Shown here: positions 43,099 to 50,362 of the stretch, one piece after another
How the letters are laid out: each line of letters begins with the position of its first letter
Numbering within the stretch: the first letter of the stretch is position 1
Assembly (NCBI RefSeq): GCF_000373145.1
Contig: NZ_KB890603.1
Coordinates: 62,001 to 126,000 of the forward strand
DNA from: Thermus oshimai DSM 12092
Lineage (GTDB): Bacteria; Deinococcota; Deinococci; Deinococcales; Thermaceae
DNA: 64,000 nucleotides
Direction: 5' to 3'
Made by a program: the position numbers and the translations under genes
Notes under the pieces: model-generated
What the model saw: the letters and a program-made list of their open reading frames with translations, nothing else
Databases searched by the model: none
Told to the model about the DNA's origin: nothing

Positions 43099-43669
43099 CG
43101 AGGGGGACCCCACCCGGCGCCGCCTTCTCCAGGCCGCCTTGGAGCTCCTGGCGGAGCGGGGCTACCGGGGGGCCACCACCCGGGCCATCGCGGAGCGGGC
43201 GGGGGTGAGCGAGGTCACCCTGTTCCGCCGCTTCCGCTCCAAAGGGGCCCTCCTCCGGGAGGCCCTGAGGGGCCTGGCCCCGCCCCTCTCCCCCCCTGAC
43301 CCCAACGCCCCCCTGGAGGAGGGGCTCCTGGGGCTTCTGGAGGGGTATCTGGGCCTCCTCGAGGCCAACCGGGCCTTCCTGCCCAAGCTCCTTTCCGAGC
43401 TCCTGCGCCACCCCGAGCTCCGGGGGGAGGGGGTGCCGGAGGGGATGGCGGAGGCCCTGGGGCGGGTGGTGGGGTTCTTCCGGGCCAAGCAGGAGGCGGG
43501 GGAACTGCGAAAGGACGAGCCCCCGGAGGAGCTGGCCCTGGCCTTCGTGGGGCCCCTCTTCGCCCGCTTCCTCCTGGGGGAGGTCCTGGGGGTGCGCTTC
43601 CCCCTGGACCCCAAGGCCTACGTTCGGGGCTATCTGGAGGGCAGACATGGTCCACGCCGAAGAGGTTAG
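43085..43669 (+). CDS. TetR/AcrR family repressor
   Basis: A 194-residue regulator with an N-terminal helix-turn-helix: RRRLLQAALELLAERGYRGATTRAIAERAGVSEVTLFRRFRSKGALLRE (about residues 10-58). The C-terminal half is a ligand-binding helical domain. It heads an operon with an ABC exporter and overlaps the ATPase gene by 23 bases, so it probably controls that exporter and its own synthesis. Confidence 0.92.
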   Translation: MHLLTEGDPTRRRLLQAALELLAERGYRGATTRAIAERAGVSEVTLFRRFRSKGALLREALRGLAPPLSPPDPNAPLEEGLLGLLEGYLGLLEANRAFLPKLLSELLRHPELRGEGVPEGMAEALGRVVGFFRAKQEAGELRKDEPPEELALAFVGPLFARFLLGEVLGVRFPLDPKAYVRGYLEGRHGPRRRG

Positions 43670-44501
43670 CCGGAGCTTCGGCCCCGTGAGGGCCCTGGAG
43701 GGGGTGAGCCTTTCCGTGAGGCCGGGGGAGGTCTTCGGCCTCCTGGGGCCCAACGGGGCGGGCAAGACCACCCTGGTGCGCATCCTCACCGGGGTGCTTA
43801 AGCCCGATGGGGGGCGGGTCCTGGTGGCGGGCCTGGACGTGGGGAAAGACCCCGACAAGGTCAAGGCCCGGATCGGCTACGCCACCCAGGAGCAAAGCCT
43901 CTACCGCACCCTCACCGTCTGGGAAAACCTCCTCTTCCGGGCCCGCCTGTACCGGGGAAAGGAGGCCAGGGCCCTGGCGGAGGAGGCCCTGGAGCGGTTC
44001 GGGCTTCTTCCCTACGCCCAGGCCCTGGCCGGCCACCTCTCCGGGGGGTGGCGGCAGCGCCTGGCCCTGGCCCAGGCGGTGGTCCACCGGCCCGAGGTCC
44101 TCCTCCTGGACGAGCCCACCACGGGGCTGGACCCCCTTTCCCGGCGGGCCATCTGGGACCTCATCCACCTCGAGGCCCAGCGGGGGGCCACGGTCCTGGT
44201 CACCACCCACTACATGGACGAGGCGGAGCGCTGCCACCGCCTGGCCCTCCTCCACCGGGGCCGGGTCCTGGCGGAGGGCACCCCCAAGACCCTCAAGGCC
44301 CTGGCCCAGGAGCGGGCCGACTTCTACTTCGTCCAGGCCCCCCTGGAGGAGGTCCGGGCCTGGAAGGGGGTGCTGGACGCCTGGCCCAGCGGCGAGGGCG
44401 TGCGGATCACGGTCCGGAAGGGAACCCCCGTCCCGCGGGGCGAGCGGGCCTTCCCCAGCCTGGAGGAGGTCTTCCTCCTCCTCACCCAGGAGGCGGCATG
44501 A
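43647..44501 (+). CDS. ABC-2 type exporter, ATPase subunit
   Basis: A 284-residue ATPase. Walker A GPNGAGKTT is at residues 34-42, the signature LSGGWRQRL near 132, Walker B VLLLDEPTTGLD near 151, and the H-loop TTHYMDEAERC follows. The C-terminal tail is of the DrrA/CcmA export class. It overlaps the permease gene by four bases. Confidence 0.94.
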   Translation: MVHAEEVSRSFGPVRALEGVSLSVRPGEVFGLLGPNGAGKTTLVRILTGVLKPDGGRVLVAGLDVGKDPDKVKARIGYATQEQSLYRTLTVWENLLFRARLYRGKEARALAEEALERFGLLPYAQALAGHLSGGWRQRLALAQAVVHRPEVLLLDEPTTGLDPLSRRAIWDLIHLEAQRGATVLVTTHYMDEAERCHRLALLHRGRVLAEGTPKTLKALAQERADFYFVQAPLEEVRAWKGVLDAWPSGEGVRITVRKGTPVPRGERAFPSLEEVFLLLTQEAA

Positions 44502-45619
44502 ACCGGATCCTGGCCCTGGCGGAAAAAGAGCTCCTGGAGATCCGGCGGGACAAGGTCCTGCCGCGGCTCATCGTCCTCCTCCCCACCCTGATGCTCCTCC
44601 TCTTCGGCTACGCCATCAACTTCACCCTCACGGGGATCCCCTTAAGCGTCTACGACGGCTCCCAGGACCGCATCAGCGAGACCCTTCTAGGGGAGCTCAC
44701 CCGGGAGGACCGGTTCCGCGTGGCCCTTCGGGCGGCCACCCCGGAGGAGGTCCGGGAAAGCCTGGACCGGGGCCAGGCCCGGGTGGGGGTGGTCATCCCC
44801 CCCGGGGCCCTGGAGAGGGTGCGGGCCGGGGAAACGGTCCAGCTGGAGATCTACCTGGACGGCAGCGACCCCAACTTCGCCTTCCAGGCCCAGGCCCTCC
44901 TGCGCCGGGCCGTCCAGGAGGTGAACGCCCGCGTCCTCATGGGCCGGGCCCTTTCGGGGGAGGCGGTGCTCCCCCCTTTAAGCCCCGTCCTCCACACCCT
45001 CTACAACCCCGAGAACAAGACGGCCTGGTTCATGATCCCCGGGATCATCGGCCTCATCCTCACCCAGTTCACCGTCCTCCTCACCGCCCTTTCCATCGTG
45101 CGGGAGGAGGAAAGCCGCATGATGGAGGCCCTCCTGGCCTCCCCCCTGCGCCCCCACGAGGTGGTGCTGGGCAAGGTCCTGCCCTACCTGGGCATCGCCT
45201 TCTCCGTGGCCCTTTTGGTCCTCCTCCTGGGGCACTGGGTCTTCGGGGTGCCGGTGCAGGGTAGCCTGGGGGTGCTCCTCATGGGCATGTTCCTCTTCGT
45301 CCTGGGCTCCTTGGCGGTGGGGGTCCTCATCTCCACCCTGGCCCGCACCCAGGTGCAGGCGGTGTTCGGCACCTTCGCCTACGCCTTCCCCACCATCTTC
45401 CTCTCGGGCTTCGTCTTTCCCATTGAGGGGATGCCGGCCTTCTTCCGCCTCCTCTCCTACCTGGTGCCCGCCCGCTACCTCATAGAGACCTTGAGGGGGG
45501 TGCTCCTCAAGGGCCAGGGGCTTGGGGTCCTGTGGCCCCACCTCCTCGCCCTCCTCCTCTTCTCGGGGCTGGTGCTCTTCCTGGCGGCCCATCGCTTCCG
45601 CCGCCAGGTGGCGGTGTAG
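44498..45619 (+). CDS. ABC-2 type exporter, permease subunit
   Basis: A 373-residue permease of the YhhJ/YbhR class. One N-terminal helix is followed by an extracytoplasmic domain (about residues 45-170) and five C-terminal helices. EEESRMMEALLASPLRPHEVVLGKVLPYL is the conserved ABC-2 coupling segment. The start is at the ATG overlapping the ATPase stop; longer in-frame readings lie inside the ATPase gene. Cargo unknown. Confidence 0.92.
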   Translation: MNRILALAEKELLEIRRDKVLPRLIVLLPTLMLLLFGYAINFTLTGIPLSVYDGSQDRISETLLGELTREDRFRVALRAATPEEVRESLDRGQARVGVVIPPGALERVRAGETVQLEIYLDGSDPNFAFQAQALLRRAVQEVNARVLMGRALSGEAVLPPLSPVLHTLYNPENKTAWFMIPGIIGLILTQFTVLLTALSIVREEESRMMEALLASPLRPHEVVLGKVLPYLGIAFSVALLVLLLGHWVFGVPVQGSLGVLLMGMFLFVLGSLAVGVLISTLARTQVQAVFGTFAYAFPTIFLSGFVFPIEGMPAFFRLLSYLVPARYLIETLRGVLLKGQGLGVLWPHLLALLLFSGLVLFLAAHRFRRQVAV

Positions 45620-45628
45620 GGGGTGGCC

Positions 45629-46375
45629 ATGCGGAGGCTGGTTTGGGGACTGGTCCTTTGGGGCGTGGCCCTGGCGGGGAGCCTCGAGGCCGGAGGGTAC
45701 CTGGCCCCCGGGGGGGGCACCCCCACCCTGGCCCTGGAGGAACGCCTGGGGGAGGTCCACCTAAGCCTCCTCGCCCAGTGGCCCTGGCTGGGGGTGGGCC
45801 TGGAAGGGGGCCTGGCCTTAGGACCCCTGGGGTACGTGGGCTATGGGGGCCGGCTGGAAGGGGGCCTGGGCCTGGGGGGCCTCCTCCACGCGGAAGGGGG
45901 CGCGGGGCCTGTGGCCCTCGCCTTACGGCTCGGCTACCGGCCTCTAGCCCACCCGCCTCTTTTTCCCGAGGAAGGGGTTTTCGGAAGGGCGGCTTTCCGC
46001 TACCGGGAGGGGCCTGGGGTCTATAGCGCCCTCCTGGAGAAAGGGGAGGTTTCCCGCCTGGAGGGGAGCTACGCCCTCCGCCGGGAGGCCACCTACACCC
46101 TGGGGGCGGGGCTTTCCACCACGGGGCCCTACCTCCTCCTGGGCTGGAAGGGGGAGGTGGGGGAGGGCCTGGACGTGCTGGACCTGGCCTTTCGCCTCGG
46201 GGGGGTGAACCAGGTGGAGGCCCGGCTTTTCCTCACGGACCTTAGCCTGGCCCTCACCCTGGCCTACCCTTGGCGGGGTAGCCTTTCCGCGTGGGTAGGG
46301 GACCTGGGGGTGGAGGCGGGGTACAAGGGGGCCCCGTACCTCTGGGTCCGCTACGTCTGGAGGTGGACGGAATGA
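45629..46375 (+). CDS. Exported beta-barrel-like protein, unknown function
   Basis: A 248-residue protein with a signal peptide (MRRLVWGLVLWGVALAGSLEA). The rest consists of short alternating strands rich in Gly, Leu and aromatic residues, such as YVGYGGRLEGGLGLGGLLHAEGG, and it ends in WVRYVWRWTE. That pattern suits an outer-membrane beta barrel, but no family was recognised. It overlaps the next gene as ATGA. A GTG at 45623 is an alternative start. Confidence 0.6.
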   Translation: MRRLVWGLVLWGVALAGSLEAGGYLAPGGGTPTLALEERLGEVHLSLLAQWPWLGVGLEGGLALGPLGYVGYGGRLEGGLGLGGLLHAEGGAGPVALALRLGYRPLAHPPLFPEEGVFGRAAFRYREGPGVYSALLEKGEVSRLEGSYALRREATYTLGAGLSTTGPYLLLGWKGEVGEGLDVLDLAFRLGGVNQVEARLFLTDLSLALTLAYPWRGSLSAWVGDLGVEAGYKGAPYLWVRYVWRWTE

Positions 46376-47007
46376 GAAGAACCTGGTGGCTCCTCGTCCT
46401 TTCGGCCCTGGCCTGGGCGCAAAACCCCGAGGCCATCCTGGAGGCGGTGACGAAAAACCTCTCCACCCCCTGGCAGGCGGAGGTCCAAGGCCAGATCCAG
46501 GGCCCTTCCGGGGAGGAAACCCTCAGGGCCCGGGTCTACGCGGTGCCCCAGGAAGGGGTCTATCGCATCGAGTTCCTGAAGCCCGGCAGCCTCGAGGGCA
46601 ACTTCACCGTGGTCACGGAGAAGGAGGTCTGGAACTACCTCTACCTCACCAACCAGCTCATCATCGCCCCCAAGGAGAAGGCCCAGGTCCAGAACCTGGG
46701 CTTCAGCCCCCAGGCCTTCGGCGACCTGAAGGCCCTTTCGGAAAAGGTGGCCTTCACCCTGGAGGGGGAGGAGGCCCTCCCCGAGGGGGTGGCCTGGCGG
46801 CTTCGGGGCAGGGCCAAGGAACGCCTGGGCTTTAAGGAGGTGGTCCTCTACGTGCTGAAGTCGGACCCCAGGCCCCTCCGCTTCCTCTTCCGGGACGAGG
46901 GGGGGAAGACCCTGGCCGACCTCAGGGTGGTGAACTTCAAGAAGACCCCCTTAAGGGCCCAGGACCTGAAGCGCTACCCCAAGGACGCCCAGGTGGTGCG
47001 GCGCTAA
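46372..47007 (+). CDS. LolA-like outer-membrane lipoprotein-sorting family protein
   Basis: A 211-residue exported protein with a signal peptide (RRTWWLLVLSALAWAQ). The LolA/LppX-like half-barrel pattern includes EAILEAVTKNLSTPWQAEVQGQI, YRIEFLKPGSLEGNFTVVTEKEVWNYLYLTNQLIIAP and LRVVNFKKTPL. It should bind acyl chains of lipoproteins or lipids in the periplasm. Being in one operon with an ABC exporter and a barrel-like protein, it may carry the exporter's cargo across the envelope. Confidence 0.75.
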   Translation: MRRTWWLLVLSALAWAQNPEAILEAVTKNLSTPWQAEVQGQIQGPSGEETLRARVYAVPQEGVYRIEFLKPGSLEGNFTVVTEKEVWNYLYLTNQLIIAPKEKAQVQNLGFSPQAFGDLKALSEKVAFTLEGEEALPEGVAWRLRGRAKERLGFKEVVLYVLKSDPRPLRFLFRDEGGKTLADLRVVNFKKTPLRAQDLKRYPKDAQVVRR

Positions 47008-47014
47008 GGTGGCC

Positions 47015-47929
47015 CTACCCTTCCGCGTAGAGGGGGGTGGTGAGGTACTTCCACCCCCCGTCCGGGCTGATGCAGGCCACCCGCTTCCCGGGGCCAAGGG
47101 CCCTCGCCACCTGGAGCGCGGCCCAGATGATCCCCCCTGAGCTCATCCCCAGGAAAAGCCCCTCCTCCCGGGCCAGCCTGCGGGCCAGGGGGAAGGCGTC
47201 CTCCTCCCACACCTGGATGACCCCGTCCAGGAGGCTTAGGTCCAGGTTCTCGGGGATGAAGCCCGGCCCCATGCCCTGGAACTGGTGCTGGCCCATCTTC
47301 CCCCCGGAGAGCACGTTGGAGCGGGCGGGCTCCACCGCGTAGACCTTCACCCCGGGGATGCGCTCTTTCAGGTAGCGCCCCACGCCGCTGATGGTCCCCC
47401 CCGTGCCCGAGCCGTAGACGAAGGCGTCGATCCGCCCCCCTAGGGCCTCGTAGAGCTCCGGCCCCGTGGTCTCGTAGTGGGCGCGGACGTTGGCCGGATT
47501 GGCGAACTGGTCGGGCATGAAGGCCCCAAGCTCCTCCTTGATCCTTAGGGCCTCCTCCCGGGCGGCCAGCATCCGCCTCTCGGGGTCGGTGAGGACGAGC
47601 TCCGCCCCGAAGGCCCTTAAGGTGCGCTTCCTCTCCTCCGACATCTGGGCGGGCATGGTGAGGATGAGGCGGTAGCCGCGGCTGGCGGCGATCATGGCCA
47701 GGCCGATGCCGGTGTTGCCGCTGGTGGGCTCCACGATGACCTGGCCCGAGCCGGGCCTTAGGAGGCCCCGTTCCTCCGCGTCCTTGATCATGTACCAGGC
47801 GGGCCGGTCCTTGATGGAGCCCCCGGGGTTTAGGCCCTCCAACTTCACCCACACCTCGGCCATCCCGGGCTCCACCACCCGGGAAAGGCGCACCACAGGG
47901 GTCTTGCCGATGACCTCCTCCACCCGCAT
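47015..47929 (-). CDS. cysM: Cysteine synthase (O-acetylserine thiol-lyase)
   Basis: PLP enzyme making cysteine from O-acetylserine and sulfide or a related sulfur donor. Lys40 in NPGGSIKDRPAW holds PLP, PTSGNTGIGLAMIA is the substrate loop and YGSGTGGTISGVGRYLKE binds the phosphate. Length (304) and motif form resemble CysM more than CysK, though the choice is not certain. TATAGT six bases before the ATG suggests a leaderless message. Confidence 0.9.
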   Translation of the reverse strand: MRVEEVIGKTPVVRLSRVVEPGMAEVWVKLEGLNPGGSIKDRPAWYMIKDAEERGLLRPGSGQVIVEPTSGNTGIGLAMIAASRGYRLILTMPAQMSEERKRTLRAFGAELVLTDPERRMLAAREEALRIKEELGAFMPDQFANPANVRAHYETTGPELYEALGGRIDAFVYGSGTGGTISGVGRYLKERIPGVKVYAVEPARSNVLSGGKMGQHQFQGMGPGFIPENLDLSLLDGVIQVWEEDAFPLARRLAREEGLFLGMSSGGIIWAALQVARALGPGKRVACISPDGGWKYLTTPLYAEG

Positions 47930-47935
47930 GCCCCC

Positions 47936-47963
47936 ACTATAGACCCCCAAGGTCTGGTAAAAT
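47936..47963. promoter_or_regulatory. Divergent promoters, cysM / slyD
   Basis: TATAGT on the minus strand (47941-47936) lies six bases before the cysM ATG. TAAAAT on the plus strand (47958-47963) serves slyD, giving a leader with a GCAAGC-CTAC-GCTTGC hairpin (47971-47986) and an AAAGGAAG ribosome site. Confidence 0.55.
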
Positions 47964-47999
47964 GGGAGGAGCAAGCCTACGCTTGCGAAAGGAAGCGCG

Positions 48000-48467
48000 A
48001 TGAAGGTTGAACAGGACAAGGTCGTCACCATCCGCTACACCCTCCAGGTGGAGGGTGAGGTTTTGGACCAGGGGGAGCTCGCCTACCTCCACGGCCACGG
48101 CAACCTGATCCGGGGCCTCGAGGAGGCCTTGGAAGGCCAGGAGGAGGGGGCGAAGCTCTCGGTCCAGGTGCCCGCGGAGAAGGCCTACGGCCCGCACGAC
48201 CCCGAGGGGGTCCAGGTGGTCCCCCTTTCCGCCTTCCCCAAGGACGCGGAGGTGGTCCCCGGGGCCCAGTTCTACGCCCAGGACATGGAGGGCAACCCCA
48301 TGCCCCTCACCGTGGTGGAGGTCCAGGGGGAGGAGGTCACCATTGACTTCAACCACCCCCTGGCGGGCAAGGACCTGGACTTCCAGGTGGAGGTGGTGAA
48401 GGTCCGGGAGGCCACCCCCGAGGAGCTCCTCCACGGGCACGTGCACGAGGGCGGGCACCACCACTAG
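48000..48467 (+). CDS. slyD: SlyD-type FKBP peptidyl-prolyl isomerase
   Basis: A 155-residue cytoplasmic foldase. The FKBP domain is split by an insert-in-flap chaperone domain (about residues 65-125). VTIRYTLQVEGEVLDQG and LIRGLEEALEGQEEG are FKBP segments, and AEKAYGPHDPEGVQVVPLSAFP leads into the insert. The tail HGHVHEGGHHH binds nickel or other metals. It ends at a strong terminator. Confidence 0.95.
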   Translation: MKVEQDKVVTIRYTLQVEGEVLDQGELAYLHGHGNLIRGLEEALEGQEEGAKLSVQVPAEKAYGPHDPEGVQVVPLSAFPKDAEVVPGAQFYAQDMEGNPMPLTVVEVQGEEVTIDFNHPLAGKDLDFQVEVVKVREATPEELLHGHVHEGGHHH

Positions 48468-48484
48468 CCCTTTAGGCCCGGCCG

Positions 48485-48518
48485 AGGTCAAGCCTAGGGC
48501 TTGACCTTTTTTCTTTTC
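48485..48518 (+). terminator. slyD terminator
   Basis: AGGTCAAGCC and GGCTTGACCT pair over ten bases around TAG, followed by TTTTTCTTTT. The right arm also contains TTGACC, the -35 box of the next gene. Confidence 0.85.
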
Positions 48519-48529
48519 CATGCCATAGT
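48501..48529 (+). promoter_or_regulatory. Cold shock gene promoter embedded in the slyD terminator
   Basis: TTGACC (48501-48506), a 17-base spacer made largely of the terminator T-run, and CATAGT (48524-48529). It gives a leader of about 41 bases. The -10 deviates at its first base. Confidence 0.6.
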
Positions 48530-48541
48530 AAGGAGTCCCCC

Positions 48542-48558
48542 AAAACCCGAAGGGTTTT
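48542..48558 (+). promoter_or_regulatory. Leader hairpin of the cold shock gene
   Basis: AAAACCC-GAA-GGGTTTT followed by TG, then the AAGGAG ribosome site at 48567-48572. It resembles a weak terminator or a temperature-sensitive structure. Cold shock messages are known for leader control, but the role here is inference. Confidence 0.4.
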
Positions 48559-48576
48559 TGCGGACGAAGGAGAAGC

Positions 48577-48783
48577 ATGAAGAAGGGTACCGTCAAGTGG
48601 TTCAACGCGGAAAAGGGGTATGGGTTCATCCAGCAGGAAGAAGGGCCCGATGTGTTCGTGCACTTCAGCGCCATTGAAGCCGAGGGCTTCCGCACGCTGA
48701 ATGAAGGTGAACGGGTGGAGTTTGAGGTGGAGCCGGGCCGGGGCGGCAAGGGCCCCCAGGCCAAGAAGGTCCGCCGCATCTAA
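48577..48783 (+). CDS. Cold shock domain protein
   Basis: A 68-residue CspA-type nucleic acid chaperone. [19 protein letters not shown] contains RNP1 and VFVHFSAIE contains RNP2; both bind single-stranded RNA or DNA. The basic tail [14 protein letters not shown] is slightly longer than in E. coli CspA. It is monocistronic between two terminators. Confidence 0.96.
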   Translation: MKKGTVKWFNAEKGYGFIQQEEGPDVFVHFSAIEAEGFRTLNEGERVEFEVEPGRGGKGPQAKKVRRI

Positions 48784-48796
48784 AGGAGCCCTTCCG

Positions 48797-48823
48797 CCCG
48801 CGGGGCCCGTCCCCGCGGGTTTT
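48797..48823 (+). terminator. Cold shock gene terminator
   Basis: CCCGCGGGG and CCCCGCGGG form a nine-base stem around CCCGT, followed by TTTT, 14 bases past the stop. Confidence 0.85.
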
Positions 48824-48841
48824 GCGTTATAGGCTTAGGGC

Positions 48842-49615
48842 ATGCGCATCCTGGTGACCAACGACGACGGGATCTTCTCCCCCGGCATCAAGGCCCTGGG
48901 GCTGGCCATGGCCGCCCTTGGGGAGGTCTATGTGGTGGCCCCGGACGTGGAGCAGTCCGCGGTGGGCCACGGCATCACCGTGCGGCGCCCCTTGCGCTTC
49001 AAGCACACCCAAAGCGCGGGCTTCGGGGAGATCCCCGCCTACCGCGTGGACGGCACCCCCGCGGACTGCGTGGTCCTGGGGGTGCACCTCCTGGGCCGGC
49101 CGGACCTTTTGGTCTCGGGGATCAACATCGGGGTGAACCTGGGGCTGGACCTCACCCACTCCGGCACCGTGGCCGCGGCCTTGGAGGGGACCTCCCTGGG
49201 GATCCCCTCCCTCGCCTTCAGCCTGGACACCTCCGGGGAGGAGCTGGACTTCACGGAGGCCGCCCGCTGGGCGGTGCGCATCGCCCGGCTGGTGGCGGAG
49301 GAGGGGCTTCCTAAGGGGGTGCTCCTCAACGTGAACTTCCCCCCCGGGAAGCCCAAAGGGGTCATGGTCACCCGGCTTTCCACCCACCGCTACGAGGACA
49401 CGGTGGTGGAGCGGCTGGACCCCGAGGGGCGGCCCTACTACTGGATCGCCGGGACCCCGGTGGGGGAGGAGGAGGAGGGGACGGACCTCTTTGCCGTGCG
49501 GCGGGGGTACATCTCCCTCACCCCCGTGAGCCTGGACTTCACCGCCTACGGGGTCCTAGAGGGGCTCGCCGCCTGGAGGGAGCGCCTCGAGGCGGACCTC
49601 CATCCCCTCCTTTAG
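48842..49615 (+). CDS. surE: 5'-nucleotidase SurE
   Basis: Metal-dependent phosphatase acting on nucleoside monophosphates in stationary phase. RILVTNDDGI gives Asp8 and Asp9 as metal ligands, QSAVGHGIT the serine ligand, and LVSGINIGVNLG the asparagine. The length of 257 residues is typical. TAGGCT lies six bases before the ATG, a leaderless form. Its last 60 bases overlap the convergent next gene. Confidence 0.95.
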   Translation: MRILVTNDDGIFSPGIKALGLAMAALGEVYVVAPDVEQSAVGHGITVRRPLRFKHTQSAGFGEIPAYRVDGTPADCVVLGVHLLGRPDLLVSGINIGVNLGLDLTHSGTVAAALEGTSLGIPSLAFSLDTSGEELDFTEAARWAVRIARLVAEEGLPKGVLLNVNFPPGKPKGVMVTRLSTHRYEDTVVERLDPEGRPYYWIAGTPVGEEEEGTDLFAVRRGYISLTPVSLDFTAYGVLEGLAAWRERLEADLHPLL

Positions 49616-50359
49616 GCCTAAGGCCTCCCGGGCGCTTCCCCGGTTAAGGGCGATCTCCAAAAGCCCCCCGCTTCCCAGGTAGGCCACCGCCTGGCCCACG
49701 GGCACGTCCCCGAAGGTGCGGCGGATGGGGACCCTATGCCCCCCCACCCGCACCCACCCCCCCAAGGGGGCCTGGGTGAGGGTGGCGATGGCGTTCCCGA
49801 AGCGGTCAAAGGTGAGGACCTCGCCCTTAGGCCCCGGGCCTAAGACCAGGGGCAGGCGCACCAGCGCCCCCACCGCCACCTCCGGCCCCAAGGCCTCCGG
49901 GGGGAGGCCCAGGGCCAGGTGGGCCGCGGCGGGGGCGAAGCGGTCGCGGCCGTGGAAGGTGTGCCCCCCGGGGGCCCAGCCCGGCAAGGGGTCCACCCCC
50001 TGGGGCCGGGGGGGGCGCACCCCCTCGAGGCCATAGGCCCTCCGGGGCGGGTCCAGGAGCCAGGCCAGGGTGAAGAGGCCGTTGTCGGGCCCCACGTACA
50101 TGCGCCTTCCCAGGGCGGCGATGGCCCGCCTCGAGGTCCCCACCCCCGGGTCCACCACCGCCAGGACCACCGCCCCTTCCGGGAGGTAGGGCAGGGCCTC
50201 AAAGAGGGCGTAGGCCGCCCGGCGCAGGTCCCCCGGGGGGAGGCCGTGGGCCAGGTGGATCACTCGCACCCCCGGGGCCCGCGCCCTAAGGACCGCCTCC
50301 ACCACCCCCGCGTAGGGGTCTTCCAGGCCGAAGTCCGAAAGGAAGAAGACCGGGCGCAT
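49556..50359 (-). CDS. SAM hydrolase/SAM-dependent halogenase-like protein (DUF62)
   Basis: A 267-residue protein of the family that splits S-adenosylmethionine with hydroxide to adenosine and methionine. LSDFGLEDPYAGV near residue 7, VVDPGVGTSRRAI, VGPDNGLFTLA, HTFHGRDRFAPAAAHLA and FDRFGNAIATL are the substrate-binding blocks. The same fold includes fluorinases; those need a longer loop not seen here. It overlaps surE by 60 bases on the other strand and follows the TPR-membrane gene by three bases. Confidence 0.9.
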   Translation of the reverse strand: MRPVFFLSDFGLEDPYAGVVEAVLRARAPGVRVIHLAHGLPPGDLRRAAYALFEALPYLPEGAVVLAVVDPGVGTSRRAIAALGRRMYVGPDNGLFTLAWLLDPPRRAYGLEGVRPPRPQGVDPLPGWAPGGHTFHGRDRFAPAAAHLALGLPPEALGPEVAVGALVRLPLVLGPGPKGEVLTFDRFGNAIATLTQAPLGGWVRVGGHRVPIRRTFGDVPVGQAVAYLGSGGLLEIALNRGSAREALGLKEGMEVRLEALPPGGEPL

Positions 50360-50362
50360 GGG

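Noticed and set aside
49556-50359. SAM-dependent fluorinase or chlorinase
   Set aside because: The protein has the general DUF62 blocks, and I see no halogenase-specific insertion; hydroxide-dependent SAM hydrolase is the plain reading.
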